12,896 nucleotides of DNA from Nitrososphaerota archaeon. Its GTDB lineage: Archaea > Thermoproteota > Nitrososphaeria > Nitrososphaerales > UBA183. Both the position numbers and the translations under genes were made by a program. The DNA is taken from positions 1-12,896 of the forward strand of contig JAFMAA010000021.1 in the NCBI GenBank assembly GCA_029785235.1. Direction: 5' to 3'. The notes beneath the pieces were generated by a model. The model was not told the DNA's origin. It made no database searches and worked only from the letters and a program-made list of their open reading frames with translations. The first letter of the stretch is position 1; each line of letters opens with the position of its first letter. This document shows, piece after piece, positions 1-10,072 of this stretch.

Positions 1-1179
1 ATCATCTCCACGACCCTCGACATCGAAGGGGAATGGGTCCACCGGGGCCTTGCGTATGAGACCAAGGACGCTACATGGCTCATCCTCGCGTCCCGCACAG
101 CGACCCGGGCGAACCTCATTACGCTCTTCGAGCACAAAGGAGCCGTATCCGACCACACCGTACATCGGGTACTTCTCGCGGTGATGGTACCCTCGGCCGT
201 GATCGAAGGCGCCCGGAAGCTGGGGGTCTCGATCTACAAGTTCCCGAGCGAGCCAAAATTTACCCAGATACCTTGCTCACTATGCGGGACTCGTATCGAT
301 GCGGCCCACTACCCATGGCGGTGCCCTCAATGCCCTTCAGAATTCGGCAGTGATTACCGTCTGGTGATCTGTCACCGTTGCGGGATCCCGTACCGTACTT
401 CGCCCAGGATGGAGCGGGAGGTCTACACCACCATTGATGACGAAGAGGTGTGGAGCAAGCATTCCTTCTGCCCGGACTGCCGGCGCGAGGACCTTACCAG
501 CCCCGTACTAGGGTTCGATGGCACCGCACGCAATCTCATCCTATACGGCTTGCTGAAGGGCAAGCTCAAGATCGAGAGGTTGCCCATGCTCGGAGTTCCA
601 CAACCGTATGTCGAACGGGTGATCCGACCTTCCTTCATGCGAGTGGCCGCCTTACCCCGGGGCAGCGCCATCACGAAAGAGCTTGAGATGGCCCCGCTTT
701 CGGAACTGACGGCCGCCCAGGGTCAGGCCCAGCTCTTGAGCGCGATGGTAGCGGAGGATGGTGAATCGCACTTGGCTATCGGGAAGGTCGTGGATGAGGC
801 GCTTGGGACCAAACCCGCTCCCGAGGCCGTCCCTGTCAATCAGCTGCTCGAGGATGAGATCTCGGCTCTGGAACAGGCTTCCCACCGTGCGATCGCCCGC
901 CGGGAGGAAGAGGAGGCGGCTCCCTACCTCGAACGCATGCTGGCCATGCCTCCCACGCATCTCAAGCCATCGATATCGAAAGTCCTCGACGCCATAGACG
1001 CCGACCTTGTGGAGGCATTCCGTCGCCTGCCAGAGCAGGACCTACCGGCACTCCTTAGGGTCGCTGCAGACATCACGGCGAGAGTGGGCAAGGAACTCGA
1101 CACCCCTCAGTCCCCGGGCGAGGACATCATGACCTACCTCATGCGATTGAAATCCAAGGCCCCGCTCGACGAGGCTTGA
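1..1179 (+). CDS. Zinc-ribbon protein, 5' end outside the window
   Basis: The frame is open from the first base to the TGA at 1177-1179, so the gene begins before the window and 392 codons are seen; the ATG at 184 is internal. Numbering from the window edge, two CxxC...CxxC zinc ribbons are visible: cysteines near residues 92, 95, 108 and 111, then 124, 127, 157 and 160. The part before them (WLILAS, then VIEGARKLGVSIYKF) has the alternating strand-helix look of the end of a restriction-endonuclease-like or Rossmann-like domain, but no catalytic residues can be assigned. The C-terminal half is charged and helical. No family is recognised. A nucleic-acid-binding role is inferred from the ribbons only. 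The gene lies outside the attachment repeats and so belongs to the flank. Confidence 0.8.
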   Translation: MISTTLDIEGEWVHRGLAYETKDATWLILASRTATRANLITLFEHKGAVSDHTVHRVLLAVMVPSAVIEGARKLGVSIYKFPSEPKFTQIPCSLCGTRIDAAHYPWRCPQCPSEFGSDYRLVICHRCGIPYRTSPRMEREVYTTIDDEEVWSKHSFCPDCRREDLTSPVLGFDGTARNLILYGLLKGKLKIERLPMLGVPQPYVERVIRPSFMRVAALPRGSAITKELEMAPLSELTAAQGQAQLLSAMVAEDGESHLAIGKVVDEALGTKPAPEAVPVNQLLEDEISALEQASHRAIARREEEEAAPYLERMLAMPPTHLKPSISKVLDAIDADLVEAFRRLPEQDLPALLRVAADITARVGKELDTPQSPGEDIMTYLMRLKSKAPLDEA

Positions 1180-1213
1180 ACTGAAGTCCTCGCATTCTCG
1201 GACGGGACAGTGT

Positions 1214-1259
1214 GGGATCTGACGACGCGCTGTGCAGATCCCAGGATGTAGGGATCTGA
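1214..1259. repeat. GGGATCTG motif, two direct and one inverted copy
   Basis: GGGATCTG occurs at 1214-1221, its reverse complement CAGATCCC at 1235-1242, and GGGATCTGA again at 1251-1259. The first two can form an 8-bp stem with a 13-base loop just downstream of the zinc-ribbon gene. It could be a transcript-end structure or a protein-binding site; no poly-T follows it. Confidence 0.4.
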
Positions 1260-1432
1260 ATGCGTGCAGAACGACGAACGCGCGCGAAGTGGGGAGGGGT
1301 GCTCGTACCCCAGAGTGCGCACACCGTACTGTTCACAAACTCATCGAGCCCAACATGCTGAATCGAGTGGCGAGTCACTTATGCCGCTTCAACAGGGGTA
1401 AGGGGACGGTTTTTACGTGGGAGATGATGCTT

Positions 1433-1453
1433 CCCTCTGCTCCAAGCGGAGGG
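1433..1453. repeat. Hairpin upstream of the TATA box of the 1491 gene
   Basis: CCCTCTGCT (1433-1441) pairs with AGCGGAGGG (1445-1453) with one T-G wobble and a three-base loop. It ends five bases before the TATA-like box of the membrane-protein gene, so it sits where an archaeal activator or the BRE-binding factor would act. A regulatory role is inferred from position only. Confidence 0.4.
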
Positions 1454-1457
1454 ATGG

Positions 1458-1465
1458 AATTATAC
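1458..1465 (+). promoter_or_regulatory. TATA-like box for the 1491 gene
   Basis: AATTATAC is centred about 29 bases before the ATG at 1491, the spacing expected for an archaeal TATA box driving a leaderless or nearly leaderless transcript. No Shine-Dalgarno sequence precedes that ATG, which agrees with leaderless expression. Confidence 0.45.
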
Positions 1466-1490
1466 TCTTCCTCAATAATTATCCTAACAG

Positions 1491-1814
1491 ATGATCGACT
1501 CCCATGATTTAGATTCTTTTCGACATTTTAAAGATCATCCTGAAGAGCTTCCTCGAACTTCTGACCCACGAAATTACCCACCCGACTCCTTGGAGCCGCC
1601 CGGGAAGCTGAGGATTCTAAATCGGGTCATTTCAGTCTTCGCTGCGATCGTTGTGGCCATTTTCCTCACCATGACGGCACGAGGCGTAGGCATCGGCAAC
1701 GACCCGGTCTATCAAGAAGCAATCAGCTGGGTCCTTGTGATAGCGATTACGGGACTACTGATTTCGCTGATTCTGCTGATTGTGACTCATCTTCACACCT
1801 CAGGTAGAGAGTAA
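1491..1814 (+). CDS. Small two-helix membrane protein
   Basis: A 107-residue protein of unknown family. A hydrophilic N-terminus rich in Asp, His and Pro (residues 1-40) is followed by two hydrophobic segments at about 46-63 and 78-99, separated by a short polar loop, with a short charged tail. This is the layout of a small integral membrane protein with both ends on the same side. The ATG at 1491 fits the TATA-like box upstream. It ends 30 bases before the left attachment repeat, so it is the last flanking gene before the island. The function is unknown. Confidence 0.65.
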   Translation: MIDSHDLDSFRHFKDHPEELPRTSDPRNYPPDSLEPPGKLRILNRVISVFAAIVVAIFLTMTARGVGIGNDPVYQEAISWVLVIAITGLLISLILLIVTHLHTSGRE

Positions 1815-1844
1815 GCAACGACTTGGGATGCCTACTGATGTTGG

Positions 1845-1862
1845 AGGCGCTGAGGGGGAGAT
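1845..1862 (+). repeat. attL, left attachment repeat
   Basis: AGGCGCTGAGGGGGAGAT is identical to 12393-12410 and differs from it at both flanking bases. It is a displaced copy of the tRNA-Ser 3' end: discriminator base, 3' acceptor strand, 3' side of the T-stem and two bases of the T-loop. There is no tRNA body next to it, as expected for the far end of an island inserted into a tRNA gene. Confidence 0.85.
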
Positions 1863-1872
1863 GCACACAGCC

Positions 1873-1885
1873 CGGGAGTTCAAAT
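1873..1885 (+). repeat. Inverted 13-bp copy of the tRNA-Ser T-arm
   Basis: CGGGAGTTCAAAT here is the exact reverse complement of 12409-12421, the T-loop and 5' T-stem of tRNA-Ser. It lies ten bases inside attL and points opposite to the attachment repeat. It could be an integrase arm site, part of a palindromic attP, or a scrap of another tRNA gene. Confidence 0.5.
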
Positions 1886-1950
1886 AATGTTACAAAATCT
1901 CACGGAGACGGCTCGGCGTGAAAATCAGCGGGAGACCAGCCTGACGCGAC

Positions 1951-2000
1951 ACTCTTCGAACGTTTAAGAGTCATTGGGCTATCCCGTAGAAGGGGGGACT
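1951..2000 (+). promoter_or_regulatory. hsd operon promoter with palindrome and ribosome binding site
   Basis: TTTAAG (1963-1968) is a TATA-like box centred about 37 bases before the hsdM ATG, predicting a start of transcription near 1992. The box lies within an inverted repeat, ACTCTT (1951-1956) and AAGAGT (1966-1971), a good position for an operator that would block TBP binding. AGGGGGG at 1991-1997 acts as the ribosome binding site, five bases before the ATG at 2003. Confidence 0.45.
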
Positions 2001-2002
2001 GG

Positions 2003-3571
2003 ATGGCTGAGCGAAAGGGTAAAGGGAAGACCCCTGATGCAAATGGGGGAGCCAATCTCGGCTTCGAAGCCAAGATGTGGCAGGCCGCTGACGAACTGCG
2101 GGGGCAAGTCGATGCGGCGGAGTACAAGCATGTCGTCCTCGGGCTCGTCTTCCTGAAGTACATCTCGGACGCGTTCGAGGAGCACCATTCCCAACTCCTC
2201 AAGGAACACCCCGACGAGGCCGAAGATCGGGACGCTTACCGAGCCGAGGGCGTGTTCTGGGTTCCGAAGGAAGCGCGCTGGTCCCATCTCTCGGCGAACG
2301 CCAAGCAACCGACCATCGGGAAGATCGTAGACGACGCGATGGACGCTATCGAGCGGGACAACCCATCACTGAAGGGGGTTCTGCCAAAGGACTACGCCCG
2401 TCCGACGCTCGACAAGGTCGTTCTTGGTCGTTTGATAGACCTCGTCGGAACTATCGGGCTGGGCGACAGGGAGAACCGTTCGAAGGACGTACTTGGCAGG
2501 GTCTACGAGTACTTCCTCGGCCAGTTCGCCTCCGCCGAGGGGAAGAAGGGAGGCGAGTTCTACACACCCCGATGTGTCGTCCGTCTCCTCGTCGAAATGA
2601 TTGAACCCTTCAAGGGCCGAGTCTACGACCCCTGTTGCGGCTCAAGCGGGATGTTCGTCCAAAGCGAGGAGTTCATCAAGGAGCACGGAGGCAAACTGGG
2701 GGACATCTCCATCTACGGGCAGGAGTCGAACCCGACGACCTGGAAGCTCGCCAAGATGAACCTCGCCATTCGGGGTATCGAGGCGAACCTTGGACCGCAC
2801 AACGCAGACACGTTCCGTAACGATCTGCATAAGGACCTGAAGGCGGACTTCATCCTCGCCAACCCGCCTTTCAATATGTCGACATGGGGCGGGGAGGGGC
2901 TACGCGACGACGTTCGGTGGAAGTTCGGAGTGCCTCCCGTTCGAAATGCGAACTACGCTTGGATACAGCACATGATACACCACCTGGCCCCGAGCGGGGT
3001 CGCGGGGTTCGTCATGGCGAATGGCTCGATGTCCTCACAATCGAGCGGCGAGGGAGAGATTCGGAAGGCGATTGTCCAAGCAGATCTCGTCGACTGCATG
3101 ATTGCCCTTCCGGGCCAGCTCTTCTACGGCTCGATGATTCCCGCCTGCCTGTGGTTCCTATCGCGGGACAAGTCGAACGGGAAGTTTCGAGACCGGCGAG
3201 GACAGATTCTCTTCATCGACGCCCGCAAGATGGGCCACCTGGTCGACCGCAGGCACCGCGAGTTGTCAGACGAGGAGATTGCCAATATCGCGAAGACCTA
3301 CCACGCGTGGCGTGGAGAGAAGGATGCAGGCGAGTACGCAGACATAGCTGGGTTCTGCAAGTCGGCGACACTCAAGGAGGTCGAGTCGCACGGGTACGTC
3401 CTGACGCCAGGACGGTATGTCGGCGCGGCAGATGACACAGAGACCGACGACGGCGAGCCCTTCGACCAGAAGATCGCGAGGTTGACGAAGACACTGGAGG
3501 GACAGTTTGCGGAGTCGAACGCCCTGCAAAGGCGGATTCGCGCAAGCTTGAGCGGACTTGGCTCCACATGA
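2003..3571 (+). CDS. hsdM: Type I restriction-modification methyltransferase subunit HsdM
   Basis: This is the N6-adenine DNA methyltransferase subunit; with HsdS it modifies the host's recognition sites, and it is also needed in the HsdR-containing cleavage complex. At 522 residues it has the usual length. The N-terminal HsdM helical domain spans about residues 18-170 ([20 protein letters not shown] is typical). The AdoMet-dependent domain follows, with FYTPR at 186-190, motif [11 protein letters not shown] at 209-218 and the catalytic NPPF at 287-290. The ATG is preceded by AGGGGGG. The gene overlaps hsdS by 14 bases, indicating coupled translation. All key motifs are intact, so it should be active. 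Confidence 0.96.
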   Translation: MAERKGKGKTPDANGGANLGFEAKMWQAADELRGQVDAAEYKHVVLGLVFLKYISDAFEEHHSQLLKEHPDEAEDRDAYRAEGVFWVPKEARWSHLSANAKQPTIGKIVDDAMDAIERDNPSLKGVLPKDYARPTLDKVVLGRLIDLVGTIGLGDRENRSKDVLGRVYEYFLGQFASAEGKKGGEFYTPRCVVRLLVEMIEPFKGRVYDPCCGSSGMFVQSEEFIKEHGGKLGDISIYGQESNPTTWKLAKMNLAIRGIEANLGPHNADTFRNDLHKDLKADFILANPPFNMSTWGGEGLRDDVRWKFGVPPVRNANYAWIQHMIHHLAPSGVAGFVMANGSMSSQSSGEGEIRKAIVQADLVDCMIALPGQLFYGSMIPACLWFLSRDKSNGKFRDRRGQILFIDARKMGHLVDRRHRELSDEEIANIAKTYHAWRGEKDAGEYADIAGFCKSATLKEVESHGYVLTPGRYVGAADDTETDDGEPFDQKIARLTKTLEGQFAESNALQRRIRASLSGLGST

Positions 3572-4852
3572 TGGTTGGCGCGAGCTCAGAGTAAGTGAGT
3601 TCGCGGAAGTGATCGGAGGTACGACCCCCCCTACCTCGGATCCGTCCTATTTCGGCGGGGACATCCCGTGGATTACGCCGAAAGACCTTTCAAACTTTCA
3701 AGGGAGGTACATCGCGAGAGGAGAACGCAACCTCACCCGGGAGGGGGTGGAAGCGGCGGGGCTCCGAATACTTCCAAGTGGAACCGTACTGCTTTCCACT
3801 CGGGCTCCTATCGGCTACGTTGCTATTGCAAAGAACCCCATTACCACGAATCAGGGATTCAGGAATCTCATCGTCAAGCCAGGTTTCGAACCCGAGTTTA
3901 TTTATTACCTTCTTAAGCTCGACACCGAGCGCCTCAAAGCCTTCTCCTCGGGGACTACATTCGGCGAACTTTCGGGCTCAACCCTTGCGGGACTCCGTTT
4001 CTCGATCCCGCCCCTCCCCGAGCAGCGCGCCATCGCCCGCGTCCTCGGCTCCCTCGACGACAAGATCGAGCTCAACCGTCGAATGAACCAGACGCTCGAA
4101 GAAATCTGCCGCGCCCTGTTCAAGTTCTGGTTCGTCGACTTCGGCCCCGTCCGAGCGAAGATGGAAGGTCGCTGGAAGAAGGGGGAGAGCCTGCCAGGGA
4201 TGCCCGCCGACATGTGGGACCTCTGGCCGAGTGAGTTCGAGGAGTCGGAGATCGGGGAGATTCCAAAGGGGTGGGAGGTCGGGACGATATCGTCTGTAGT
4301 TGAGGTTAATCCCGAAAGACGCCTTTTGAAGGGTGAGGTTGCTCCCTATGTAGAAATGAGTCAGCTGCCGACATCAAGTGCCCGTGTGGTTGGATGGGTA
4401 CGACGAGCGTTTACGTCAGGCAGCCGCTTCCGGAACGGGGATGTGCTCGTTGCCCGAATCACGCCTTGCCTTGAGAATGGGAAGACCGCCTACGTTGACT
4501 TCTTGGATGGTTCCAATATCGGCTGGGGTTCAACCGAGTTTCTTATCCTGAGCGCAAGAGCACCTCTCGCCCCACAGTGGGTATACTGCTTGGCTCGAAC
4601 CGAAGACTTCCGTATGCACCTCATCCAAAACATGACGGGGACTTCAGGGCGGCAACGCGCTCCCGCCGAGTGCGTGGATTCCTTCGTTTTCGCGATCCCC
4701 ACGGGAGAGATCGCCAGTCGGTTTGGCCGGCTTGTGGCCCCGTGGTTCGAGGGACTCAAAGCAAACGATGACGAATCGTCGACCCTTGCAATTGCGAGAG
4801 ATGCCCTTCTCCCCAAGCTCCTCTCGGGAGAGATTCGTGTCAAGGTCGACCC

Positions 4853-4856
<4 letters not shown>
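3558..4856 (+). CDS. hsdS: Type I restriction-modification specificity subunit HsdS
   Basis: HsdS reads the bipartite target sequence and holds HsdM and HsdR together. The 432-residue protein has two target-recognition domains, each opening in typical style ([16 protein letters not shown] at about residue 7 and [15 protein letters not shown] at about 238). Each is followed by a helical spacer: [19 protein letters not shown] near 153, and a weaker equivalent at the C-terminus ending [12 protein letters not shown]. The start is TTG at 3558, the only plausible start in this frame that keeps the first domain whole; it overlaps hsdM by 14 bases. A run of seven C at 3625-3631 lies in the first recognition domain. 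The stop overlaps the hsdR start as ATGA. Confidence 0.95.
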
Positions 4857-7930
<3,074 letters not shown>

Positions 7931-7948
7931 ACGAGAAGTTGAGGCAAC

Positions 7949-8362
7949 GTGGTCGACCCGATCTCAACCCCCTTGGCAGCAATTGCCATTGGGTTCGCCG
8001 CGCTAACTTGGTGGGAGGCGCGTAAACAACGGCATCTCCTTGAGACGCTTACCAAGTCGCTTCCATACATTTCAAGACGACGCACAAGAACTTCGTCCGC
8101 CAAGAAACCAACGGTAGCTCCACGGCAGTCTCTTTCCCCAATCAAGAGTGAGGCTCCAACCTCAGAGATGCCCGCCGCGTATCCGAACGTTCGATCCCCA
8201 TCACAATCTGAGTTACTCAAACAGAAAGCAGAGGAAAGACGGCGATTGAAGCTTGAGCTTGAGCGGGAAAAGGAGCAATGGAAACGACAGAAGGATATAG
8301 CCAAGGCAATCGGTTGGGTCCTCGACCGAATTGGAAGCGACGATGAGGAAGACGAGGGTTAG
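7949..8362 (+). CDS. Membrane-anchored coiled-coil protein downstream of hsdR
   Basis: A 137-residue protein of no recognised family. Residues about 5-22 (ISTPLAAIAIGFAALTWW) form a single membrane segment or uncleaved signal anchor. A basic linker rich in Ser, Pro and Thr follows, then a strongly charged helix at about 88-118 (QKAEERRRLKLELEREKEQW) with the periodicity of a coiled coil, and an acidic tail. The start is GTG at 7949 with GAGG four bases upstream. It lies 18 bases after the hsdR stop, so it is probably the fourth gene of the hsd operon. It might tether or regulate the restriction complex, or act separately; this is inference from position. Confidence 0.65.
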   Translation: MVDPISTPLAAIAIGFAALTWWEARKQRHLLETLTKSLPYISRRRTRTSSAKKPTVAPRQSLSPIKSEAPTSEMPAAYPNVRSPSQSELLKQKAEERRRLKLELEREKEQWKRQKDIAKAIGWVLDRIGSDDEEDEG

Positions 8363-8374
8363 GTCATGCTTCGC

Positions 8375-8428
8375 CCCCCCCTCAACGGGAGCATGGCGGT
8401 GCTGAAAGCACCGAATGCCCACATGTAG
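8375..8428 (+). pseudogene. 3' remnant of a second integrase gene
   Basis: In one plus-strand frame this reads PPLNGSMAVLKAPNAHM followed by TAG at 8426-8428. The intact integrase of this element ends APLNGSMAVLKSPTLHQ. At DNA level 24 bases (8384-8407) are identical to the reverse complement of 10994-11017. Upstream of about 8375 the likeness stops and the previous gene's end is found, so only the last 17 or so codons survive. Within it a perfect hairpin, GGTGCT-gaa-AGCACC (8398-8412), is present that the intact gene lacks. It marks an older integrase pointing right, whose body was lost. Confidence 0.75.
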
Positions 8429-8508
8429 AGGCGTGGCTGGTCTCAGGTAAGCTTGATGAACCGGTGGACGTATCTACCACTGGAAACGCATTCGCGGATG
8501 GATATAGA

Positions 8509-8982
8509 ATGACCGCTGAAAACGAAACCGAACGCATTCGTTACGTTCAGTGGGCCGCAGATTGTGCTGAAAGAGTCCTCGCAGTCGAAGATTGGTTTTG
8601 GGGAAGGCTCATGGAAAGCGCCATTCGTCATGCGCGGGCGTGGACCACCTGTCCCTGCGAACGACATCGAATTGTGGCCGCTTTGACTTCCCACAACCTC
8701 TTCGAAGTTGATGCAGGCCGATTCTCTGGGTTCCGCGGCACGGGTCCCAGTCCATATGCGGCTGTATCTGCATGTGCCAATGCAGCAAGCGCGACCTATG
8801 TTGACAATTATGACACCGTTGCAAACAAAGCGGCTTCCGATGCGGTTCAGGTGGCGCGAGACAAGAGTGCCGAAAAGAATTGGCAGGAAGAACGAAGGAA
8901 GCACTATGGGTTACCTGAGCCTCAACATCCAATTGTAGAGCCGGGAGCTAAGACTCTCCGGGACCCTCCTCCTCGTTGGTAG
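8509..8982 (+). CDS. Imm5-like alpha-helical protein (putative)
   Basis: The segment RIRYVQWAADCAERVL, followed by an amphipathic Ala-rich pattern (SACANAASATYVDNYDTVANKAASDAVQVA) and a C-terminal WQEERR, resembles the small helical proteins annotated as putative immunity proteins of the Imm5-like group. This is pattern recognition, not a database match. ATG at 8509 was chosen because GGATGG lies seven bases upstream and the conserved part begins straight after it; the frame is also open from GTG at 8464, giving 172 rather than 157 residues. No clear TATA box is seen for either. No toxin gene is next to it, so an immunity function is doubtful; it may act alone or belong to the older integrase cargo. 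Confidence 0.6.
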   Translation: MTAENETERIRYVQWAADCAERVLAVEDWFWGRLMESAIRHARAWTTCPCERHRIVAALTSHNLFEVDAGRFSGFRGTGPSPYAAVSACANAASATYVDNYDTVANKAASDAVQVARDKSAEKNWQEERRKHYGLPEPQHPIVEPGAKTLRDPPPRW

Positions 8983-9023
8983 CGGGTCGGGGTTGATAGC
9001 CGAAGAGCGGCCCCCCCCGCAAA

Positions 9024-9031
9024 ACATAGAT
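9024..9031 (+). promoter_or_regulatory. TATA-like box for the 9055 gene
   Basis: ACATAGAT is centred about 27 bases before the ATG at 9055, consistent with a leaderless transcript. A run of eight C (9011-9018) lies just upstream where the BRE would be, and a 5-bp inverted repeat (9033-9046) lies between box and start. Confidence 0.4.
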
Positions 9032-9054
9032 AAGAGATGATTCTCTGAAGTCGC

Positions 9055-9513
9055 ATGCCTCAGCGTCTCTTACCCAACCCGAACGAAGGCGATGTGGAGT
9101 CTGCATATGCGAAATGGGATGATTGGGCGCAATCACGGGGGCCATTCTCTTTCAAGATGGATGACGTGTTCCGTGATCTATTAGCCACAGCACGAAAGAG
9201 GTCAACAATTCCCTATAGCGACTTGATGAAGTCATATCACCTCCCGAGAGGGGGATGGGCTCAGCAGAACTCCGTCAGGAAGGATGTCGGGTGGGTGGTG
9301 TACGTGGTCGGGCAAGTATCAGAGATCCGATTCGGGATCTCGCTTGACTCTTTGGTCGTCCGGAAAGGCACTGGACTTCCTGCCCCTGGCTACCACGGTG
9401 GTGACGAGAACAAGGATGATGCTCGGCAGCAGCAAGAGGCCTGTTGGGACCGAATAACTAAACTCTCCGAGGCAGATTTCCAATTCGTGCTAAAGAACCA
9501 AAAGTTGCCCTGA
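9055..9513 (+). CDS. Uncharacterised small protein with a TGLPxPG motif
   Basis: The 152-residue protein is soluble, without membrane segments. Its core reads LLATARKRSTIPYSDLMKSYHL, a helix and probable winged-helix-like turn, then GISLDSLVVRKGTGLPAPGYHG, followed by a charged tail with EACWDRI. The pattern of an IxYxxL element, a helix pair, then LxxLVVxKxTGxPxxGY is one I associate with small uncharacterised proteins scattered in bacterial accessory regions. I cannot name a function. The ATG at 9055 fits the TATA-like box. It stands alone between the Imm5-like gene and a 229-base gap with a terminator-like hairpin. Confidence 0.65.
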   Translation: MPQRLLPNPNEGDVESAYAKWDDWAQSRGPFSFKMDDVFRDLLATARKRSTIPYSDLMKSYHLPRGGWAQQNSVRKDVGWVVYVVGQVSEIRFGISLDSLVVRKGTGLPAPGYHGGDENKDDARQQQEACWDRITKLSEADFQFVLKNQKLP

Positions 9514-9605
9514 ATCGCCACCGTAAGTGGCCCCTCAGGATTAGGATCGGGACGACAGAACGAGACTCGAGGGTCGACTCGCGATAGTGGACCGCTTCAG
9601 CATCT

Positions 9606-9626
9606 GTCCGGCTACCGGGCGTTTTT
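9606..9626 (+). terminator. Hairpin plus T5 downstream of the 9055 gene
   Basis: GTCCGG (9606-9611) pairs with CCGGGC (9615-9620) with one wobble and a CTA loop, followed by G and five T. Archaeal polymerase stops mainly at T-runs, so this is a reasonable end for the 9055 transcript, about 95 bases after its stop codon. Confidence 0.45.
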
Positions 9627-9711
9627 CGTGGCATGCCTGGCAGTGCGCCCAAAACTCAGGAGGGCCAAAATTGGTGTTTACAGGAGGTATCGTTGGAAAG
9701 CTCTCTGTCGC

Positions 9712-9722
9712 AAAATATATAA
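9712..9722 (+). promoter_or_regulatory. Strong TATA box of the orphan operon
   Basis: AAAATATATAA is the best TATA box in the window. Its centre is about 26 bases before the GTG at 9743, so that codon would be at or near the first transcribed base. It should drive the three packed genes that follow. Confidence 0.65.
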
Positions 9723-9742
9723 GTACATAGTGGGTCGGTACG

Positions 9743-10069
9743 GTGGTGTCTGGAATGCTTCCGTTGAACGCCAAACCTGTCGAAGTGACCGTGGACGGTG
9801 TGGACGTCTCTAGCTTTGTGGATTCCAAGTTCCTTGGTCTACTTAGCAAGAAGGTCGCGGGGGTTCGCGCCGCGTCATTGACATTCATTCACGAGGTTAA
9901 CGACAAGGACATTCACGGTGAACCGAAACTTCGAACTATTCGAATAATGTTTGTCGAGCGTCCGAAAAAGGATGGATCGAACCCAGTGTCGGTAGACACA
10001 CAGACCTCTGAGGACCTCCAGGCAACCTTATCCGCAATCGAAGACTTTATGACTCCTGCCAATAGATAA
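9743..10069 (+). CDS. Orphan protein, first gene of the three-gene operon
   Basis: A 108-residue protein of no recognised family. It alternates probable strands (KPVEVTVDGVDVSSF, AASLTFIHEV, LRTIRIMFVERP) and ends with a helix (SEDLQATLSAIEDFM), suggesting a small mostly beta domain. There is no signal peptide or membrane segment. GTG at 9743 is chosen because it falls at the predicted transcription start; ATG at 9755 in the same frame is the alternative. Its stop is three bases before the ATG of the next gene. Confidence 0.6.
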   Translation: MVSGMLPLNAKPVEVTVDGVDVSSFVDSKFLGLLSKKVAGVRAASLTFIHEVNDKDIHGEPKLRTIRIMFVERPKKDGSNPVSVDTQTSEDLQATLSAIEDFMTPANR

Positions 10070-10072
10070 AGT

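Larger units (their letters stand above)
1180..1490. other. Gene-free stretch with small inverted repeats
   Basis: About 310 bases between the zinc-ribbon gene and the membrane-protein gene hold no supportable ORF on either strand. What can be seen is a GGGATCTG motif present three times (1214-1259), a short GGGGT/ACCCC hairpin at 1296-1311, a stronger hairpin at 1433-1453 and a TATA-like box at 1458-1465. A small RNA cannot be excluded, but nothing proves one. Confidence 0.5.

Noticed and set aside
2884..3435. A 183-codon plus-strand ORF inside hsdM and similar long ORFs inside hsdR (6403-7032 plus, 6449-7099 minus)
   Set aside because: They lie wholly within genes whose motifs are clear, and their Arg- and Pro-rich translations are typical of out-of-frame reading of GC-rich coding DNA.
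3568..3573. ATG codons at 3568 and 3571 as the hsdS start
   Set aside because: Both are out of the hsdS frame; the TTG at 3558 is in frame and keeps the N-terminal [10 protein letters not shown] intact.
8398..8412. Perfect GGTGCT-gaa-AGCACC hairpin as a terminator of the hsd operon
   Set aside because: No T-run follows it, and it arises from the integrase-derived coding remnant, so a terminator function has no support beyond its position.
9682..9722. A textbook AGGAGGT followed by a nine-codon TTG mini-ORF whose stop lies in the TATA box
   Set aside because: It would be upstream of the operon's transcription start, so it is not in that transcript. It may be a scrap of a decayed gene; nothing supports a working peptide.
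9541..9888. Minus-strand 115-codon ORF containing a CxxCH pattern
   Set aside because: It runs across the strong plus-strand TATA box and into the 9743 gene, and the cysteines are too few for a defined zinc site.
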